The notes beneath the pieces were generated by a model. It did not search any database. It had not been told where the DNA came from and saw nothing but the letters and a program-made list of their open reading frames with translations. Below are positions 9,067 through 18,571 of a stretch of 64,000 nt of DNA, in pieces; position 1 is the stretch's first letter; each line of letters begins with the position of its first letter. Position numbers and translations under genes: made by a program. This stretch comes from [Eubacterium] yurii subsp. margaretiae ATCC 43715 (GTDB taxonomy: Bacteria > Bacillota > Clostridia > Peptostreptococcales > Filifactoraceae), in the NCBI GenBank assembly GCA_000146855.1, contig GL405246.1, forward strand, positions 937,794 to 1,001,793, read 5' to 3'.

Positions 9067-11409
9067 ATGAATAGAAAAATAGAGATATTGTCTCCTGCCG
9101 GAGATATTGAAACCTTAAAGACAGGTGTCAATGCAGGAGCTGATGCAATATATATAGGCGGAAGTATGTTTTCTGCAAGGGCGTCCGCACAAAACTTTGA
9201 CGATAAGCAGATGATAGAGGCTATAGATTATGCACATGCAAGGGATGCAAGAGTCTATGTCGCAGTTAATACCTTGATTAAAGATGTAGAAATAAGGAGC
9301 TGTTTGGATTATATAGGCTTTTTGCATAAGGTGGGTGCAGATGCGATTATTGTGCAAGACTTGGGATTGACAAGGCTGATAAGGGAATTTATCCCAAATA
9401 TCCCGCTTCATCTTTCAACTCAATCTGCGATATCTACGGTAGATGATATAAAAGCCTTGGAAAGTTTGAATGTTCAAAGACTTGTCTTGCCAAGGGAGAC
9501 TACTGTAAAAGAAATAAGCGACTTTTCAAAAAATACCGACTTGGAACTGGAAGTCTTCGTTCATGGAGCCTTGTGCGTTTCGTACAGCGGTAGATGCCTT
9601 TTTTCAGCATTAAATGGAGGTCGCTCAGGAAATCGTGGACAGTGCACTCAAGCCTGTAGGAAAAAATACGACTTGGAAGTGGACGGCAAGATAATAAACG
9701 GCAAGGAAAATATGTATGTGCTTTCTCCGAAGGACCTTAACACTTCAAATGAGATAGATAAGATAATAGATTCAGGTGCACATTCGTTGAAAATCGAAGG
9801 TCGTATGAAGAGGAAGGAATACATCCATGTCTGTGTAAAATCTTATAAGGCTGTAACTGAAGAATATATAAAATATGGTAAAATATCTTCTCAAACTCTA
9901 AATGAAGTGAACAGTGCCTTGAATAACGTCTTTAACCGCTCATTTACAAGGGGATATGTACTTGGGGACAAGGGAAAAAATATAATAAATACTGCCTACC
10001 AAAAACCGCTTGGAGAAAAAATAGCAACTGTACTGAATTTTGACGCTAAAAATAAGAGGCTGAAGATAAAGTTGACGGAGGACATTCAAAAGGGAGACGG
10101 GCTTAGCATAGGCGAAAATGTAGGTAGAATAATTCATAAGGACAGGTCAATATCAGATACTGCTAAAAAGGGTGAGATTATATCTCTTGACTTTATCAGA
10201 GCTATTCCTGAAAATACGATTATATATAGAACTTATGACAGTAAGTTTGAAAATTTGCTTGATAAAGAGCAAAAGATACTGAAAAAACTCCCCTTAAATG
10301 CGACATTGGAGCTTAAAATAGGTGAAAAGCCTAAGATGACATTAACTCAGGAAAAAAATGAGATAGTAGAAATAAAATCTCCTGCAGATGAGTTGAAACA
10401 AAGCTTTAATATTGAATGTGATGTGGACTTCATCATTGAAAAGTCACAAAAAATGCCTCTTTCAGATGAAAATATAATAAAGCAGATTTCCAAGACTGAT
10501 ACCTATCCATTTGAAATAGCTGATATTCAAATCCAAAGAGATGGAGATATATTCATACCTGTAAAGATATTAAATGAGCTGAGAAGAAAAGCTCTTGAAA
10601 GTTTATATGAAGAAAAGACAACTTCTTATAAAAGAGAGAGAGTTGATAAGATAAGCGATGATTTTTTTGTAAAAGCTGTAGATAAAAATGAAGACGAAAA
10701 TAATGATATTTCATTTTTTGTGGATATTCAAGATGAAAAGCACTTAGCAGAAGCGATGAAAGTTCCAAATGTCAAGAAGATTATAAGTTCTGATATCACT
10801 TTGTACAGGAAAATATTTGAGCTTTCTCCTGAAAAAGCAGTGTTTAAACTGCCAAGTATAATCAGACAGGAGGATAGCGATTATATAGCAAAATTAATTA
10901 AAACTTTGGATAATCCCAAGTTGATGTCCTCGTCATATTCTTTCTTGAACTATGACGGCTTTGAGATAGCAAATTATCACTTAAATTGCTACAACTCCTT
11001 TACTCATAATTTTTATAATGAAAAAGCTATCTATACAGTGGCTTCTCTTGAAAATATCTTTGCCAACAATGATGACTATCTCTATCTAAAAGATAAATCC
11101 AAGGTAGTAATACCTATGTATATCTATCCTGATCTTATGCTTATGGAATACTGTCCTCATAAGGATGAAAAAGGAAAATGCAAGTATAACTACAATTGTA
11201 AATTGCCAAGTACGACAATTACAAATGAGCAAAATGACAGATTTTTATTTGAAAAATTCTTAGATTGCAAGGTAGCAATATTATCAGATAAGGCATATAC
11301 TTTAAGTAAAAAGCAGGTTCAAAATTTTATAGATAATGGATATAGAACTTTCTTAATAGAACTTAAGGGAGAGGCAACAAGAGACATCAGTAAGATATTT
11401 GAACTTTAG
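9067..11409 (+). CDS. Peptidase U32 family protein, large form
   Basis: Resembles the long U32 proteins of Clostridia (about 780 residues) that carry a second C-terminal domain (DUF3656-type). The N-terminal TIM-barrel begins EILSPAGDIETLKTGVNAGA. A cysteine set near residues 170-195 (CVSYSGRC...GQCTQAC) matches the position of the Fe-S or metal ligands in U32 relatives. The family signature HSLKIEGRMKRKEYI follows near 240. Four more cysteines occur near 697-715. Members of this family act in RNA hydroxylation (RlhA, TrhP) or quinone hydroxylation (UbiU/V), so a protease role is not certain. AAGGAATGAAGAT precedes the ATG. Confidence 0.9.
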   Translation: MNRKIEILSPAGDIETLKTGVNAGADAIYIGGSMFSARASAQNFDDKQMIEAIDYAHARDARVYVAVNTLIKDVEIRSCLDYIGFLHKVGADAIIVQDLGLTRLIREFIPNIPLHLSTQSAISTVDDIKALESLNVQRLVLPRETTVKEISDFSKNTDLELEVFVHGALCVSYSGRCLFSALNGGRSGNRGQCTQACRKKYDLEVDGKIINGKENMYVLSPKDLNTSNEIDKIIDSGAHSLKIEGRMKRKEYIHVCVKSYKAVTEEYIKYGKISSQTLNEVNSALNNVFNRSFTRGYVLGDKGKNIINTAYQKPLGEKIATVLNFDAKNKRLKIKLTEDIQKGDGLSIGENVGRIIHKDRSISDTAKKGEIISLDFIRAIPENTIIYRTYDSKFENLLDKEQKILKKLPLNATLELKIGEKPKMTLTQEKNEIVEIKSPADELKQSFNIECDVDFIIEKSQKMPLSDENIIKQISKTDTYPFEIADIQIQRDGDIFIPVKILNELRRKALESLYEEKTTSYKRERVDKISDDFFVKAVDKNEDENNDISFFVDIQDEKHLAEAMKVPNVKKIISSDITLYRKIFELSPEKAVFKLPSIIRQEDSDYIAKLIKTLDNPKLMSSSYSFLNYDGFEIANYHLNCYNSFTHNFYNEKAIYTVASLENIFANNDDYLYLKDKSKVVIPMYIYPDLMLMEYCPHKDEKGKCKYNYNCKLPSTTITNEQNDRFLFEKFLDCKVAILSDKAYTLSKKQVQNFIDNGYRTFLIELKGEATRDISKIFEL

Positions 11410-11433
11410 TAATGATATAAATTAGAGATTGAG

Positions 11434-11496
11434 AAAAAACAGATTTACTAATATTTGTAAATTTAGCTTACAATATTGTAAAGCTGTTTTTTTTGT
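11434..11496 (+). terminator. Intrinsic terminator after the U32 gene
   Basis: A long stem (AAACAG..TTTAC..AATATT..GTAA with its near-perfect complement) is followed by eight T residues at about 11487-11494. Confidence 0.85.
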
Positions 11497-11641
11497 TGTA
11501 TAATCTTAGCTTAGAGATTTATTATGTTTTAAGCATAGAATACGGAATTTATTTTATTTAGCATTAAAATATAAGTGCAACAATAAAAAATAGAGATAAG
11601 AAAAACAAAATTACTTATAATACATTATGAAAAGGAAGAAC

Positions 11642-12406
11642 ATGAATATAAATATAAAAAATATAAATGTAAACTATGTTGATGTGGGAGAAGCTGATAA
11701 TACAGTCCTGCTCTTGCATGGTTGGGGCTCTAATATAGTGCTTTTTGACTCTCTTATATCAGCTCTAAAGGATAAATGCAGGGTGATTGCTCTTGATATG
11801 CCCGGCTTTGGTGGGACTGATGAGCCGTCTTTTGCTATGAATGTTGACGATTATACAGACTTTGTGGCAGAGTTTATAGAAAAATTGAATTTGAAAAAAC
11901 TGTCGCTAATAGGTCACTCTTTCGGTGGTAGGGTGATAATCAAAATGGCAAACAGAAAGTTGAATTTTGACTTGGACAAGATAGTATTGATAGATGCGGC
12001 AGGTATAAGACCGAAGAAGAGTCTTGCAGTACAAATTAAGGTAAAATCATTTAAAATAGCGAGATTTATCTTTGAAAATACTGCTCTTGGCAAGATGTAT
12101 CCGAATTTTATCAACAATATGAGAAAAAAGAGCGGCTCTGCTGATTACAATATGGCAAGTGTAAGAATGCGTGAGATATTGGTAAAGGTAGTAAATGAAG
12201 ACTTGAGCAACTTACTTTCCAATATAAAAAACAAGACCTTGCTGATATGGGGTGACAAGGACGATGCAACTCCAATTTCAGATGCCTATCTTATGAATAA
12301 GCTTATTGCATACAGCAGACTTGTCGTAGTGGAAAATACAGGACACTACAGCTTTTTAGAAAATCCGACGCTTGTAAACACAGAAATTCAAAAATTTTTG
12401 GTCTGA
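11642..12406 (+). CDS. Alpha/beta-fold hydrolase
   Basis: Has the alpha/beta-hydrolase landmarks: oxyanion-hole motif LLLHGWGSN near residue 25, nucleophile elbow GHSFGG near 92, acid in WGDKDDATP near 203, and histidine in ENTGHYSFLE near 235. The substrate is unknown. The ATG at 11642 is preferred over 11627 because AGGAAG lies just before it. It ends 22 bases before a MurF-like ligase gene. This pairing, which I recall from other Firmicutes, suggests a cell-wall-related esterase or amidase role, but that is inference. Confidence 0.85.
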   Translation: MNINIKNINVNYVDVGEADNTVLLLHGWGSNIVLFDSLISALKDKCRVIALDMPGFGGTDEPSFAMNVDDYTDFVAEFIEKLNLKKLSLIGHSFGGRVIIKMANRKLNFDLDKIVLIDAAGIRPKKSLAVQIKVKSFKIARFIFENTALGKMYPNFINNMRKKSGSADYNMASVRMREILVKVVNEDLSNLLSNIKNKTLLIWGDKDDATPISDAYLMNKLIAYSRLVVVENTGHYSFLENPTLVNTEIQKFLV

Positions 12407-12428
12407 TTTTTGGACTTAAGGAGAAAAG

Positions 12429-13991
12429 ATGAATATAATTTTATTTATTTCCAATGCTGCAGCATTTGCATTCCTGCTTATTTATCATATGCATATGTAT
12501 CAGCTCAATTCATACAATAACATTGAAGAAAAAACATGGATGAGAGAAAATTCCTATCCTATATTTGGAAGAATATTCGGACTTGTAATATCATTGATAC
12601 TTTTAGCTATTTTCAATAACTTTGTTCCGATTATAGGATATGTCTTAGCAATTATACTCAATATATTGACAGCTCTTGGTAATAGGGAAAGGGAAAGCAA
12701 GATAGCCCTAAAATACACTCCAAGGGTTAAGAGAATGATGTTTACAGCTACTCTTATATATATAATAATAAATTTGTTATCTTATTATATCTTGAATATA
12801 TTGAATTTTGCTAATCTTTATAAATTTATCTTGCAAATTTCTCCTATGTTCAATCAATATTTGTTGATGACGGCAAATCTTGTCAATACACCAATAGAGA
12901 GGCAAATCAACAATAAGTTTATAAACGAGGCAAGGCAAAAGATAAGCTCAATGCAAAATCTTACTGTAATAGGAGTAACAGGAAGTTATGGTAAGACTAC
13001 TGTCAAACAGATACTTGGCAAGCTACTCGGCAAAGATTTCAATGTGCTGATTACACCGTATAATTACAATACCACTCTTGGGGTTACCATTACTATAAGA
13101 GAATACCTAAGTCCACTGCACGATGTATTTGTATGTGAAATGGGAGCAAAGGGTGTAGGTGAAATAAAGGAGATATGTGACATAGTCAATCCGAAATACG
13201 GAGTTATAACTTCTATCGGAGAGCAACACTTGGAGACTTTTTTGTCAGTAGACAATATTATAAAGACCAAGTTTGAACTTGCGGATGCAGTACCTGATGA
13301 CGGAATTGTGTTTTTAAACTATGACAATGAGATTATAAGAAATAAGAAGGTAGACAAAAATATAGTTTCCTATGCTGTAAACTATAAAAATGCAGATTTT
13401 GTACCTTATGACATCAAGGTAGATGAAAACGGCTCAATATTTTACTTGGATATAGATGGTGAAAAGGTAAAATTCGAAACTAAAATTATAGGACTGCACA
13501 ATGTTTTAAATATTGCAGGATGTATAGCTGTAGCCTATAAGCTTGGAGTTACAAGACAGACACTGGTGCAAAGAGTAAGGCAGATAGAACAGGTAGAGCA
13601 TAGACAACAGGTAATTAAGAAGAATTTTGGAATAATAATAGATGACGCATACAATTCCAATCCAAGTGGTGCCAAGTCGGCACTTGATACCTTGTCAATG
13701 TTTGATATGCTCAAGATAGTTATAACACCCGGTATGGTGGAGCTTGGAGAGAAACAGTCAAGCCTCAATCGTGAATTTGGAAGACAGATAGCAAAGGTGG
13801 CAGACTATACTATACTTGTTGGAAAAAATCATACCATACCAATCCAGGAAGGCATAAGAGCAGAAAATTATGATGAAGAAAAACTCTTCGTAGTTGATGA
13901 TATCAAGGAAGCATTAGATATTGCATATAAGCTAAAGAGTGAAAAGCAAAAGGCTATACTTTTAGAAAATGACCTGCCTGATAATTATTAA
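12429..13991 (+). CDS. Membrane-anchored MurF-like Mur ligase
   Basis: The C-terminal two thirds is a Mur ligase: P-loop GVTGSYGKTTVK near residue 182, a YNYNTTLGVTITI substrate loop, DDAYNSNPSGAKSAL near 404, and the terminal LLENDLPDNY. MurF joins D-Ala-D-Ala to UDP-MurNAc-tripeptide. Here about 160 residues with four or five hydrophobic segments precede the ligase core (for example ILFISNAAAFAFLLIYH and IFGLVISLILLAIF), which the housekeeping soluble MurF lacks. GGAGAAAAG precedes the ATG. It may be a specialised or second MurF acting at the membrane. The symbol murF is withheld for that reason. Confidence 0.85.
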   Translation: MNIILFISNAAAFAFLLIYHMHMYQLNSYNNIEEKTWMRENSYPIFGRIFGLVISLILLAIFNNFVPIIGYVLAIILNILTALGNRERESKIALKYTPRVKRMMFTATLIYIIINLLSYYILNILNFANLYKFILQISPMFNQYLLMTANLVNTPIERQINNKFINEARQKISSMQNLTVIGVTGSYGKTTVKQILGKLLGKDFNVLITPYNYNTTLGVTITIREYLSPLHDVFVCEMGAKGVGEIKEICDIVNPKYGVITSIGEQHLETFLSVDNIIKTKFELADAVPDDGIVFLNYDNEIIRNKKVDKNIVSYAVNYKNADFVPYDIKVDENGSIFYLDIDGEKVKFETKIIGLHNVLNIAGCIAVAYKLGVTRQTLVQRVRQIEQVEHRQQVIKKNFGIIIDDAYNSNPSGAKSALDTLSMFDMLKIVITPGMVELGEKQSSLNREFGRQIAKVADYTILVGKNHTIPIQEGIRAENYDEEKLFVVDDIKEALDIAYKLKSEKQKAILLENDLPDNY

Positions 13992-14006
13992 TGTATCATA
14001 TTCAAT

Positions 14007-14048
14007 CAGTGTTTCTAACATAAAATGATGTTGGAACACTGATCTTTT
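14007..14048 (+). terminator. Probable terminator after the MurF-like gene
   Basis: CAGTGTT..AACAT and ATGTT..AACACTG form a bulged hairpin followed by a short T-rich stretch (ATCTTTTA). Weak tail. Confidence 0.55.
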
Positions 14049-14557
14049 AATGCGTTTTTAACTGTAATTTAGTAAAGTTCAAACTAATGTTAATAAAATG
14101 ATGAGAAAATTTACTTTTATAAACTTCTAATTTATACTAAAAAGCTATCAAAAAGCCTTGTAATTTTATTACATCAATATTATTGATAATCTGCAAAATA
14201 AATAATTTGCTAAAATAACAATCTTAGCATAGTAAATGGTGATTAGTATTAAGTGTAATTGCAAGACAAACATAGAAATATGTTTCCATTAATCAAATAG
14301 AAAATAGTATAAAAGTAAAATCTAATAAAGCATTTAATAAAATAATTCCAGAGCATATATAATATAGAACCATATAAACAATACTACATTATCTAAAAAT
14401 TTCAAACTAAGGTAAAACGATTTTATAAAATAGCCAATCACTTGCAAATAATGGACTTTGACAAGAAATATAAAGACGTTTTGATTGAAAAAAATCATCG
14501 TTTGCATAATTAAAATTATCGTTTTGATAAATAATATAAAAAAATTACAAATAATAC
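14049..14557. other. AT-rich spacer before the purine promoter, no gene seen
   Basis: About 500 bases of very AT-rich sequence. A minus-strand open frame at 14334-14594 has no ribosome site and runs across the promoter, so I do not accept it. I see no repeats or RNA motif. Confidence 0.5.
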
Positions 14558-14586
14558 TTGACAGAAAAATATATTTTTGAGATAAT
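14558..14586 (+). promoter_or_regulatory. Promoter of the guanine riboswitch operon
   Basis: TTGACA at 14558-14563 (consensus), a 17-base spacer, and GATAAT at 14581-14586. The predicted start of transcription is only a few bases before the riboswitch P1 stem. Confidence 0.8.
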
Positions 14587-14599
14587 GATTGCACAATAA

Positions 14600-14673
14600 G
14601 AAAAGTTATATATGCCCATGATATGGTTGGGCGTCTCTACCGGTTACCGTAAATAATCGAGCTATAGGTTTTC
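14600..14673 (+). promoter_or_regulatory. Purine riboswitch aptamer, guanine type
   Basis: The sequence folds like the xpt purine aptamer. P1 is 14600-14610 with 14663-14673 (one mismatch). P2 is about GCCCA/TGGGC, with the GATATGG loop. J2/3 is GTCTCTACC. P3 is CGGTTA/TAATCG, with the CCGTAAA loop. The base just before the 3' P1 strand is C (14662), the identity expected for guanine rather than adenine binding. There is one extra base (G, 14661) in J3/1 compared with xpt. It precedes a purine permease and guanine deaminase, which supports the guanine assignment. Confidence 0.9.
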
Positions 14674-15037
14674 ATATTTTCAGAATAGTGTTTTGGTATG
14701 CTTTTTGTGTTGCGTTTGATTGGACTATCTGTTATATGGAATCTTTGCTTGAGAAAAAGAGGTAACTTTTTTTATTGGAAAGGTTCAGATGTTACATAAT
14801 TCAAGTGACAGGATCAAATTATTATAATTTGTATTATCAGGACTTGAATTGCCCTTTATTAAAAAATAAATGCTTGTAGATGTATTTTTACTAAGTTCGG
14901 ACTAAAAGTATTTGTTTAATACTGGACAAACATTATTATATTTTCTGAAGTACATAATATATAATTTAATAATTGAATGTTTTACTTAAGTTTTGTAACA
15001 TAAAACGTAGAAAAAAATTATGAAGGAGGATCCAAAA
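14674..15037 (+). promoter_or_regulatory. Long leader / expression platform of the guanine operon
   Basis: About 360 bases lie between aptamer and permease start, long for a purine riboswitch. It holds a nested hairpin (ATTCAAGT...ACTTGAAT around CAAATTAT/ATAATTTG, about 14801-14852) and a short AAAAAG/CTTTTT element. No clear terminator with U-tract next to P1 is visible, so the switching mechanism is not obvious. No open frame is supported. Confidence 0.4.
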
Positions 15038-16459
15038 ATGGACTCAAAAACAAATGGTTTTCTAAACAAGTTTTTTGAACTTGAAAAAAACAAAACAAAC
15101 GTAAAAACTGAAATCATAGCCGGAATTACTACTTTTGTTACAGTAGCATATATATTGGCTATTAACCCTAAGGTATTATCAGAACCTTTTGAAATTTTAG
15201 GCAATCCGGAACTTGCGACAAAAATTTCAAATGGTGTATTCATCGGTACATGTCTTGGAGCTTTCATTGGTACCGTATTGGTTGCACTTTATGCTAAATT
15301 ACCTTTTGCTCAAGCACCGGGTATGGGACTAAGTGCATTTTTTGCCTATACTGTTACCTTGAGTATGGGCTATACTTACGCTCAGGCACTTGTAATAGTA
15401 TTTATATCAGGTATATTATTCATAGTCATAACTGCACTTGGTATAAGAGAGGCTATCATAAGGGCAATACCTGATTGTGTAAAGACAGCAATTACACCGG
15501 GGATTGGTCTTTTCATTACAATTATAGGTGTAAAGAGCTGTGGTCTTATAGTAGGTCATCCTGCAACATTGGTGAGTATGATAGACTTTGCTAAATGGAC
15601 GGATCCTAAGGCTGATATGGCTTTGATAATGAGTGCCTTACTTTCCCTTATATGTCTTTGTATAATGGCTATATTGTTCCACAAAAAGGTGAGAGGCTCT
15701 ATATTAATAAGTATGATAATTACTACTTTGGTAGGTATTCCTTTAGGCGTTACTCAATTAAATAAATTTGATTTAAATCTTGCAAATAAATTTGCTGATT
15801 TTGCAGAAGTTTCACTTTTCAAACTTGACTTTGCCGGTCTATTTGCAGGTGAAAATATGCTTAACAGTATATTTACAGTTACTCTTCTTGTTTTGAGTTT
15901 CTCTCTTGTAAATATGTTCGACTCTTTGGGTACATTGCTTGCAGCTGCAAAACAATCAGGTCTTGTGGATGAAAAGGGAGAAGTAATAAGAATGAAAGAA
16001 GCCTTGATGTCAGATGCCATATCTACAGCTACAGGCGCACTCGTAGGTACATCTACAGTTACAACTCTTGTTGAATCAAGCTCAGGTATAGCTGCAGGTG
16101 GACGTACAGGACTTACTGCTCTTACTACCGCTTTGATGTTCTTGGCGTCAATAATATTTGCTCCTATAGTTACTATAATACCTAATGCTGCAACATCACC
16201 TGCTTTGATTTTCGTAGGCGTATTAATGCTTTCTAACGTTAAAGATATTGACTTTTCGGATATTACAGATGCAGTACCGGCATTTTGTACAATAGTATTC
16301 ATGCCATTTACTTACTCTATAGCTAACGGTATAGCTTTGGGTCTTATAACATACTGCATATTAAAAATATTTACAGGTCAAGGTGAAAAGATTAAGGCGC
16401 TTACTTGGGTTGTATCGATAATATTTATTTTGAGATATGCATTTATTACTCTTGGGTAA
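15038..16459 (+). CDS. NCS2/AzgA-type guanine-hypoxanthine permease
   Basis: A multi-pass purine transporter of the PbuG/PbuO (AzgA) branch. Seen: AGITTFVTVAYILAINP near the N-terminus, KLPFAQAPGMGLSAFFAYTV near residues 88-107, and GTSTVTTLVESSSGIAAGGR near 335. The 473 residues are typical. The start at 15038 is chosen over 15020 because AAGGAGG sits ten bases upstream of it. It lies under a guanine-type riboswitch and 15 bases before guanine deaminase, so it should import guanine or hypoxanthine and be shut off when guanine is plentiful. Confidence 0.92.
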   Translation: MDSKTNGFLNKFFELEKNKTNVKTEIIAGITTFVTVAYILAINPKVLSEPFEILGNPELATKISNGVFIGTCLGAFIGTVLVALYAKLPFAQAPGMGLSAFFAYTVTLSMGYTYAQALVIVFISGILFIVITALGIREAIIRAIPDCVKTAITPGIGLFITIIGVKSCGLIVGHPATLVSMIDFAKWTDPKADMALIMSALLSLICLCIMAILFHKKVRGSILISMIITTLVGIPLGVTQLNKFDLNLANKFADFAEVSLFKLDFAGLFAGENMLNSIFTVTLLVLSFSLVNMFDSLGTLLAAAKQSGLVDEKGEVIRMKEALMSDAISTATGALVGTSTVTTLVESSSGIAAGGRTGLTALTTALMFLASIIFAPIVTIIPNAATSPALIFVGVLMLSNVKDIDFSDITDAVPAFCTIVFMPFTYSIANGIALGLITYCILKIFTGQGEKIKALTWVVSIIFILRYAFITLG

Positions 16460-16474
16460 TTAGGAGATGATTAT

Positions 16475-17752
16475 ATGCAAAAACAGTCATTTGTCTTAAA
16501 AGGAGACATCTGTTTCAGCAAGAACAAAGATGAGATAAAAAATATTCATGACGGATATGTCGTGTGTATAGATGGAATTTCTGAGGGAGCTTATGAAAAA
16601 ATCCCTGAAGAATATAAGGATTTGGAAGTTATTGATTACTCAGGCAAGCTTATCTTGCCGGGACTTATTGACTTGCACGTTCATGCACCGCAGTTTACTT
16701 ATCGTGGACTTGGGATGGATTTGGAGCTGATAGATTGGCTCAATACTTATACATTCCCACAGGAGGCGAAATACTCTGATATTAATTATGCAAGAGAGAT
16801 GTATCAGAGATTTGTAGATGATGTAAAAAATGGACCTAATACAAGAAGTGTAGTATTTGGAACCTTGCATGTGGAATCTACTATAGAGTTGATGGACATA
16901 TTTGAAAAATCTGGAATGGTAAGCTATATCGGTAAAGTAAATATGGACAGAAACGGCAGTGAAAACTTGCAAGAAGAAAGTGCAAATCAAAGTGCCAAAG
17001 ATACTATAAGATGGATAGAGGCTGTACAAGACAGGTATGAAAGGACATTTCCTATTATTACACCGAGGTTCACTCCGTCTTGCAGTGATGACCTTATGCG
17101 ACAACTAAGTATAATCAGAAAAAAATACAATGTAAAAGTACAATCACATCTTTCTGAAAATCAAGGTGAGATTAAATGGGTAAGTGAGCTTTGTCCTTAT
17201 ACAGAATTTTACGGACAGGCATACAGTGAATTCAATATGTTCGGCGGAGACTGTCCTACGGTAATGGCTCACTGTGTATGGTCTTGTGAAGAAGAACAGG
17301 AGCTTATCAAAAAGCAGGGCGTATTTATAGCACATTGCCCTAATTCCAACACTAATTTGTCATCAGGTATAGCACCTGTAAGGAAATATATCAATGACAA
17401 TCAAAATATAGGACTTGGCAGTGATGTGGCAGGTGGAACACATACTTCAATTTTTAAGGCTATGGCTGACGCAATATCTGTTTCAAAATTGCGTTGGAGA
17501 TTGGTTGATCAGAACTATGCACCTATTACTGCTGCTGAAGCGTTCTATCTTGGAACGATAGGAGGTGGAAAATTCTTTGGAAAGGTCGGATCTTTTGAAA
17601 GTGGATATGAGTTTGATGCAATAGTGGTAGATGACAGCAGATACACACCGCAAAATCAGTGGGATGATGTGCAAAGACTCGAAAAGACTATATATCTATC
17701 TTATGACTCCGATGTAATCCATAAATATGTACAAGGCAGAAAATTGTTTTAA
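16475..17752 (+). CDS. guaD: Guanine deaminase (amidohydrolase family)
   Basis: Converts guanine to xanthine and ammonia. The amidohydrolase zinc site is intact: LHVHAPQ near residue 67, QSHLSEN near 222, MAHCVW near 263 and LGSDVAGG near 314. The HAPQ variant and the following FTYRGLGMDLELIDWL are typical of guanine deaminase. The 425 residues fit. AGGAGATGATT precedes the ATG. It is the second gene of the riboswitch operon, so uptake and deamination of guanine are coregulated. A strong bidirectional terminator follows. Confidence 0.93.
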   Translation: MQKQSFVLKGDICFSKNKDEIKNIHDGYVVCIDGISEGAYEKIPEEYKDLEVIDYSGKLILPGLIDLHVHAPQFTYRGLGMDLELIDWLNTYTFPQEAKYSDINYAREMYQRFVDDVKNGPNTRSVVFGTLHVESTIELMDIFEKSGMVSYIGKVNMDRNGSENLQEESANQSAKDTIRWIEAVQDRYERTFPIITPRFTPSCSDDLMRQLSIIRKKYNVKVQSHLSENQGEIKWVSELCPYTEFYGQAYSEFNMFGGDCPTVMAHCVWSCEEEQELIKKQGVFIAHCPNSNTNLSSGIAPVRKYINDNQNIGLGSDVAGGTHTSIFKAMADAISVSKLRWRLVDQNYAPITAAEAFYLGTIGGGKFFGKVGSFESGYEFDAIVVDDSRYTPQNQWDDVQRLEKTIYLSYDSDVIHKYVQGRKLF

Positions 17753-17813
17753 GAAAGTAAAATTTTTAAGTAAAACTAATCAATAAAAAAATTTAATGTA
17801 AAACTTGTGTGTT

Positions 17814-17846
17814 AAAGGCTGTATCTTTTGTGATACAGCCTTTTAA
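17814..17846. terminator. Bidirectional terminator between guaD and the zinc-ribbon array
   Basis: A perfect 12-bp stem (AAAGGCTGTATC / GATACAGCCTTT) with a 6-base loop. A-rich and T-rich flanks allow it to serve both convergent units. Confidence 0.9.
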
Positions 17847-17848
17847 AG

Positions 17849-18547
17849 TTAATCTACAAATTCTTCCATTAATTCTTCCTGTAGCCTTTTTGTTCTACTA
17901 AAAATATATACTGTAAATATAAAAATCAGAAAGCTTACAATAATCAAAACAACAGATGAATAAAAGATATACGATGTTCTATATGATACTTCAGACTTAA
18001 TCATTGCAGAATATTTCTTTATATCAGATAAGAAAGAGATTTGCTTTGTTAAGTAGTCTATGTTACTATTGTAAAAATATGGTAGGAGTACATCCATAAA
18101 AAATTTAAAAAAGATAATATTTGATATGAAAGTTATTATTATAAAAATAATATTATAGAATGTTGTCAAATCATATTTTTTTGAAAAATAATAATATACT
18201 CTTTTTGGAATAGATGACATTAGCATCAAAGTCCCTATAGTAAAATAGTGAGAATCTGACAAAGTCGAAAATCGTTTAATTATAGCAGTGTCTTTAATTA
18301 CTGAATATCTTGAATGAAGATATAAAGTTGAAAAAATATTAAATATTACGAAAAGTAATATTATAGGGATGAGAATGTGTGAGAATATTTTATTTAATCT
18401 AATTATCTTTGATGAATATTCATAAACAATTTTTCTTTCTTTAGGGTTTTCAGGCAAATTTCTTTCTATATACGCATTACAATTTGGGCATATCATATAT
18501 TTTTCTTCCATTTCAGAAGGCTGGTAGTCACATTTATCGCACCACAT
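17849..18547 (-). CDS. Zinc-ribbon membrane protein, array copy 4 (last)
   Basis: Fourth and most divergent of four tandem paralogues. The N-terminus is a zinc ribbon (CDKC at residues 3-6, CPNC at about 20-23), then a conserved NLPENPKERK linker. About four hydrophobic segments follow, and the C-terminal tail LQEELMEEFVD is shared by the copies. The AGGTGAT ribosome site is the same as in the other copies. It lies 24 bases after the previous copy's stop and just before the terminator. The ribbon should face the cytoplasm. No known family function recognised. Confidence 0.8.
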   Translation of the reverse strand: MWCDKCDYQPSEMEEKYMICPNCNAYIERNLPENPKERKIVYEYSSKIIRLNKIFSHILIPIILLFVIFNIFSTLYLHSRYSVIKDTAIIKRFSTLSDSHYFTIGTLMLMSSIPKRVYYYFSKKYDLTTFYNIIFIIITFISNIIFFKFFMDVLLPYFYNSNIDYLTKQISFLSDIKKYSAMIKSEVSYRTSYIFYSSVVLIIVSFLIFIFTVYIFSRTKRLQEELMEEFVD

Positions 18548-18571
18548 ATCATCACCTATAAAAATAAATAA

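Noticed and set aside
14334..14594. Minus-strand 86-codon open frame in the purine leader region
   Set aside because: No ribosome site, runs through the -35/-10 promoter of the guanine operon, and has a biased hydrophobic composition from AT-rich DNA.
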